A DNA stretch of 64,000 nt from positions 267,104-331,103 of the forward strand of contig MNCI01020185.1 of NCBI GenBank assembly GCA_015680685.1, read 5' to 3'. Below, in pieces: positions 59,876-64,000 of this stretch. Origin of the DNA: Gnetum montanum (lineage: Eukaryota; Streptophyta; Gnetopsida; Gnetales; Gnetaceae). The notes below the pieces were generated by a model, which did not search any database, was not told the origin of the DNA, and was given only the letters and a program-made list of their open reading frames with translations. A program made the translations under genes and the position numbers. Within the stretch, counting starts at the first letter, position 1. The number at the start of each line of letters is the position of its first letter.

Positions 59876-60716
59876 TGATGAAAGGCGAGGTACCCCTACA
59901 CTCAACCATACGAATACGAGTGTTACACGTGCGATCCGGTTGAACTCCATAGACTAAGTGCCTACACGCCTTATGGAACACCTAAGGATAATCGTTCGTT
60001 GTCTTCCCAGACTTACTTGTATTTGTCACGGTTGTATGGTTAAGTAAGTTTGAGGTATGTGATTTTTATATCTTTTCTGTTTTATTGCCTATGCTAATGA
60101 GGTAAAGGGTGAAGAGACTAATAAAATAACTTTAACTAACTAACTAAGCCTTAATTAACTAGCATCAGTATCCGTTCCCACTTATCATTCACACCCTGAG
60201 CCGATGCAACCTTCTGGGATTACCAAACGCTATTCGTTGCTAGGATTACCAAGCGTAACGCACGTGCTCGAAGCGATCGTACTGAATGCACTTAACTAGG
60301 AGAGAAGGGTTGAGAGAGATTTAATTAACTAATAAAGCATTTAAACATTAACAATAGTTAAAGTCCTAATTAGCTTAGTCCATGCACTGAAAGGTTTATC
60401 CAAGAAGTTCATCTTTATTTCCGTACACAAACTTGTGCTTAGGTACAATATTTGCTCGAATAAAGATCTGTTCACTTTGGATCTCCTACTGTGGGCACAT
60501 GGAAATTATTCTATCTCTGAAGAGGTAAAACTACCAGAGTTTCGTTAAGGGTCTAGATCTAGATGAGAAACAAGGGAGAGCTGCCTCTTATTTGTAGATT
60601 TGGCGGCACACTGTGATATCGCGTACGCGATATCGCAGGGGATGACGTGATATCGTAGGGGATGCAATATTGCAGCGGACGCGATATCGTGGCCCATGTG
60701 ATATTGCGTCCCATCA
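59876..60716 (-). repeat. 5' LTR of element B
   Basis: 841 bp, TGATGAA start (the last base of the usual TGATGAG is changed) and CCATCA end. It is very similar to 53817-54620. The U3 palindrome cluster at 60605-60712 has more GATATC units than the partner, so the units changed after insertion or in transposition. Confidence 0.88.
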
Positions 60717-60899
60717 CTATCCATATACATAAACATGATTAATGATAATTAAAAATGTCATAAAATATCCATCATCACATACAAAGGCCAAAGGATAATA
60801 ACATATTGTTATAGTCCACAAAAATATCCATAATCATGTGCAATTCATACAAACCACGAATTCATAAATTCTCCTCCTTTTTGGACATCACCCAAAAGG

Positions 60900-62620
60900 A
60901 GAAACCAACAAAGGAACCTAATCAGTGACCTTGGTAGCATCATTAGACTCATCATTAGAGGTAGCTACTACACAAGAAGGCTTATATGTCTTCTCCTCAT
61001 CATCATCATTGCTGGTGCTAGCGCTAATGCTAAAGATGTGCTACTCATTGCCATCATTTGATGATGGAATGTGTACAAGAGCTCTTCGAGGACATAGCTT
61101 CACTTGAAATTGTGATGAAGTGGGTGGAGCCTGCTAAGAAGATGAGGAAGTGCACTTCCTTTGATATGTGATTGGATCAGTTGGTCACCATTAAGAAGAA
61201 GACCTGAAGATGCTCTTCATCACCTACTACTCAAAGTATGTGGAGCATCACCATGAGGGTGAGAACTCGATCCAGGTTGCATAGGATCAAGAAATTCCCC
61301 CTCGACACACGTGGAGAGTGCATCAAGCTCCTTAGAATTAGATGCATTTCCTAAGACATATGATTTTGATGGCCCAATAGTTGTGGAGTGCCTAGTTGGA
61401 GGGAGACAATCCTCCTCACTATCTAGTATGGAAGGAGTGGTGATCTCCTCAAATTATTGCCCATCTAGAGGAAGAGATACTTCAACTGCATCCATTTTCT
61501 TATGGAGGTAAGAGAGGTTCTTGCCAATCATCCCAATAATCCAAGCAAATGTCTTTAGCAACTTTTTAAGAGTGGATCTCATCTAGTCATTAACTGATTT
61601 GGACCTCCTCGTATGAGGAGAGGCCTTAGGAGGTGATGTAGATCCCTTATTCCTTGATTTTTGAGGCCTAGTGCTAGCTTCTATAGCTTCTGTGTGGATG
61701 GAGCTTCTTTTTTCTGAATACTTACCAAGGCTCCTCTTATCTTTAAGTAAAGGCATATCAAGAATGGAAACTCCTCTTTGATGGATCAACAAACTGATGA
61801 GAAGAGGATGGCCATAGACTCTCTCCCTATTGAAGAGACTTAACATGTCTTTGTAGAGAATATGGCCCAAGTCTAGTGGTAAACTAGTGAGAAGGAAATA
61901 AAAAATAAAGGCTTGAGTTGGTAACAAATAGTTGTAACTTTACCCTTTTACAATAATATTATATAATACAATGAGAGAGAGAGAGGAAGCATCTAAAGCC
62001 ATTTGACTTCTAGGTACTTTTGCACTATGCAAAGACATTGATTGACAAAACAAAGCATCACAAAATTCATCGTGGGAAACAAGGATTACACCATTCATGA
62101 AAATGTCAGACATGGAATGAATTGTAACCCTATGAACATCAAAACTAGAAATGCTAAGAATGGCATTGACAACTTGTAGAGTGGCTTCAATTAACATTCC
62201 TCCAATTGTGGATGTAAAGGCTCCAACAATAACATTTGTAATTATAATGTTACTATAAAACTCTCTAATGAGGATTTCAGGTATACAAAAAGCTTATGGA
62301 AATAAATGATACCCAATTTAACACTTGAAAAAATGCCATTAGCTGCTTTTGATGATGATGCTGAAAGTAAAGGGATTGTTATGAAATAACTGAGATAGTT
62401 TAGGTTACCTCAAAATGATGGTATGCTTCCATGGATTGGAATTGAGGAGTATAAATGTTTGCATTGCTTGATGATGCTCCCTTCAACTTCTTACTCTTTC
62501 TTGGAGGAGCCCTAGATGTCCCAATCTTTTTATGAGCCATCAATTTGGAAGGAAATGCACAAATCATCATTGTTGCGTAACCTTGGTCATTTGCTCTTAG
62601 TTGTATACACTTGGATGTGG
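60900..62620 (-). pseudogene. ORF resembling 'putative plant transposon protein', degenerate
   Basis: Minus-strand open parts at 62197-61940 (starting MLIEATLQVVNAILSISS), 61927-61583 (LPLDLGHILYKDMLSLF, then VYGHPLLISLLIHQRGVSI) and on to about 61230 seem to be one protein split by single stops. The pattern 'LP...GHIL...M......YG..L..L....GV' is like the domain of that name in plant retroelements. An acidic/Ser-rich end follows. Family by remembered pattern only. Confidence 0.45.
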
Positions 62621-62685
62621 AAGAATGAGAAAAAAAAATGAAGTGTTAGATTTATATAATCATAGTTGTTAAGGGGTTTTTTTTA

Positions 62686-62832
62686 TGAAAATTTAGATGT
62701 CTAACTTGATTAGTAGATGTCTATCCTGCGTCTACCTAAAACCTAGATAAACGTTTAACTCTAGATGTAGACATTTATGGGTAGACGTCTATCTTCCTAT
62801 GTAGACATCTATAAGTAGACATCTAAGTAGGT
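62686..62832. repeat. Cluster of TAGACRTCTA-type palindromes
   Basis: Near-palindromic 10-mers recur at close spacing (tagatgtcta, gtagacgtctat, tagacatctat, tagacatcta). A looser set is at 53150-53270 on the other side of element B. The pattern recalls the GATATC clusters in the LTRs, but with a different core. Confidence 0.6.
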
Positions 62833-63239
62833 AGTGAAATGAGATAAGAAAGGTTTAGGGGATAGCTGCCATGGACTATAGTCTTCTACATATTTTAAAC
62901 AAGATGGAAAAGTGAAAAATTACCTCTACTTACCTTGTTTGCTGATGGAGATTAAGATGTCTAAGGAGATTGGAACTTAGGTTCTTCTTTTGAAGTTCCT
63001 TCTTTTATATCAATTTCATTTATTTCTAATGTCTTTCTTTCTTTCACAAAATTGTTGAGAGTTCTTTGACCTTCTTATTTTCACTTAATTCTCCACACCT
63101 TTTTGTTTTCTTTATCCTTTTGATTTTTCCTTCATTCCTTTTGCCCTACAAAATTTCCTTTCTAAGTACATTTGTGTAAGACCAAGGAGTCTTATGATAT
63201 GACTAGATGTTCATGTGGTAATCTTTTAAATTAAAATGC

Positions 63240-63964
63240 CATTACTTATGCCCAAATCTATTACAATAATAACATCTAACCTTTCTATTATGGTTAAAGT
63301 GATCAAGCCTTAGAGCTGCTCTTTGTTTGGAAGTAATGCCTATTAACATTTCAATCTTTGGAGTAGCCTCTTAGTTGGATGAATTTTGTGTAGATGGTTC
63401 TTCTTGTTGGAAGCATCCCATCCCACTTTTATCATGTGAACTTCTTCCTTGTCCTAGAACAATGTGTAGGGATTCTTTCCTTTTGACTAGTCTTTCATTC
63501 ACAAGTTTGGTATTTGCGAGTTCTTTTTTCATCTACTCACAAGACAAGGTTAGTTTTTTGTTCTTAGCCCTTAGGTCTAAGTTTTCTTATAACATGTCTA
63601 AATATTTTGTATTAAGTAGAGAGAGATCTTGATCTTTTTCTTTCAAATCCTTCTTTAGCTTTATACAAAGATTTTGGAAGGATAATAGTTCATTGCACAA
63701 AAGATCATACCTTTCCTCATCAATTTCAATTAGTTAGTCATCATCTTTAATTGTGTAGTTGTCATCATTTGTGAGAGCCATGTAGATGAGATGTGAGTTC
63801 TTTGTAGTGTCATCTACCTCCTTCTCACTTTGTTCTCCATTATTCTAGCTAGTATAGAAGTTTATCTCTTTCGAATTAGCTTCATTTTTGTCTATTTGTT
63901 GCATTGTGCTAGTACTAGGACATTTGGAGGCCACATGGCCTCTTCCACCACATACCCAACATTC
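63240..63964 (-). pseudogene. gag with CCHC knuckle and coiled coil, partial
   Basis: The minus strand reads CWVCGGRGHVASKCP at about 63962-63918, a perfect CX2CX4HX4C zinc knuckle. A long charged heptad-like stretch follows (about 63740-63480, with KLKKDLKEKDQDLSLL). A second partial knuckle CYYCNRFGHK lies near 63285-63255, with a stop where the last Cys would be expected. Stops interrupt the frame. The N-terminal part lies beyond the window. Confidence 0.65.
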
Positions 63965-64000
63965 TATGGAAAATGCATCAAAATTTGAATTTTCAAAATT

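Larger units (their letters stand above)
53817..60716 (-). mobile_element. Element B: internally deleted relative of element A, 6.9 kb
   Basis: Two similar LTRs (53817-54620, 59876-60716) and flanks CTATT (53812-53816) and CTATC (60717-60721) define it. Inside, on the minus strand, are a primer binding site, gag and part of protease, then a direct join near 56600 to the sequence that lies beyond integrase in element A. For example, 'agatggccatctcccc' occurs at 56559-56574 here and 'ggatggccatctcccc' at 24132-24147 there. RT, RNase H, integrase and the extra ORF are missing, so it could only move with help from a full element. One ambiguous base (n) lies at 56821. Confidence 0.88.
60717..64000 (-). 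mobile_element. Older retroelement, running off the right edge
   Basis: Read on the minus strand from the right edge there is a gag zinc knuckle, a Lys/Glu/Leu coiled coil, a partial second knuckle, then a broken ORF resembling plant retroelement-associated proteins, then a purine tract near 60869-60883. No RT or integrase is seen within the window part. The coiled coil between knuckles suggests a Ty1/copia-type gag, but this is not certain. Confidence 0.55.

Overview
The window is nuclear DNA of a land plant with a large, repeat-rich genome. Two intact multi-exon plant genes sit in about 50 kb of decayed retrotransposons. The first is a class III HD-Zip regulator with a miR165/166 site. The second is a TFIIS-central/SPOC transcription-associated protein. 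Plant-type LTR retrotransposons, an RTE-like LINE tail and tRNA-derived SINEs fill most of the rest. Compact introns in the HD-Zip gene and some C-terminal wording that I recall from moss and lycophyte homologues suggest a non-seed plant, but this is only an inference from memory.

Layout. 1-3180: partial LTR, LINE remnant and SINE. 3181-5103: GC/CpG-rich promoter and leader. 5104-10421: HD-Zip III gene on the plus strand, 18 exons, 852 aa. 10422-17904: AT-rich DNA with a LINE tail. 17905-32208: Ty3/gypsy element A, sense on the minus strand, with gag, protease, RT, RNase H, integrase and an extra downstream ORF. It carries a nested solo LTR and a two-piece plastid DNA insertion (trnT-GGU plus 16S rRNA). 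32823-33619 and 34185-34992: solo LTRs of the same superfamily. 35525-36712: a long inverted repeat. 38932-39345: an unrecognised CpG-rich ORF. 39667-39866: a tandem array of U2 snRNA 5'-end copies. 41542-46309: the TFIIS-M/SPOC gene on the minus strand, 1090 aa, with probable 5'UTR exon and long leader intron to about 48.9 kb. 49530-50360: SINE cluster. 51880-52510: gypsy gag remnant. 53817-60716: element B, an internally deleted relative of element A. It is inserted in an older gag/coiled-coil element that runs off the right edge.

The LTR termini are defined by TGATGAG...CTCATCA ends (CCATCA in element B) and by 5-bp target-site duplications that are perfect (GAAAC) or 4/5 matches. This allows the nesting order to be read. 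The two genes appear functional. The retroelements are dead: their catalytic or zinc-binding residues are lost mostly through G-to-A/C-to-T transitions, as expected from decay of methylated cytosines. I found no CRISPR array, no intact tRNA or rRNA gene, and no clear new enzyme system. The more unusual items are the plastid mosaic inside element A, the U2 5'-end array, the element-specific palindrome clusters in the LTR promoters, and a U3-like block upstream of element A's extra ORF.
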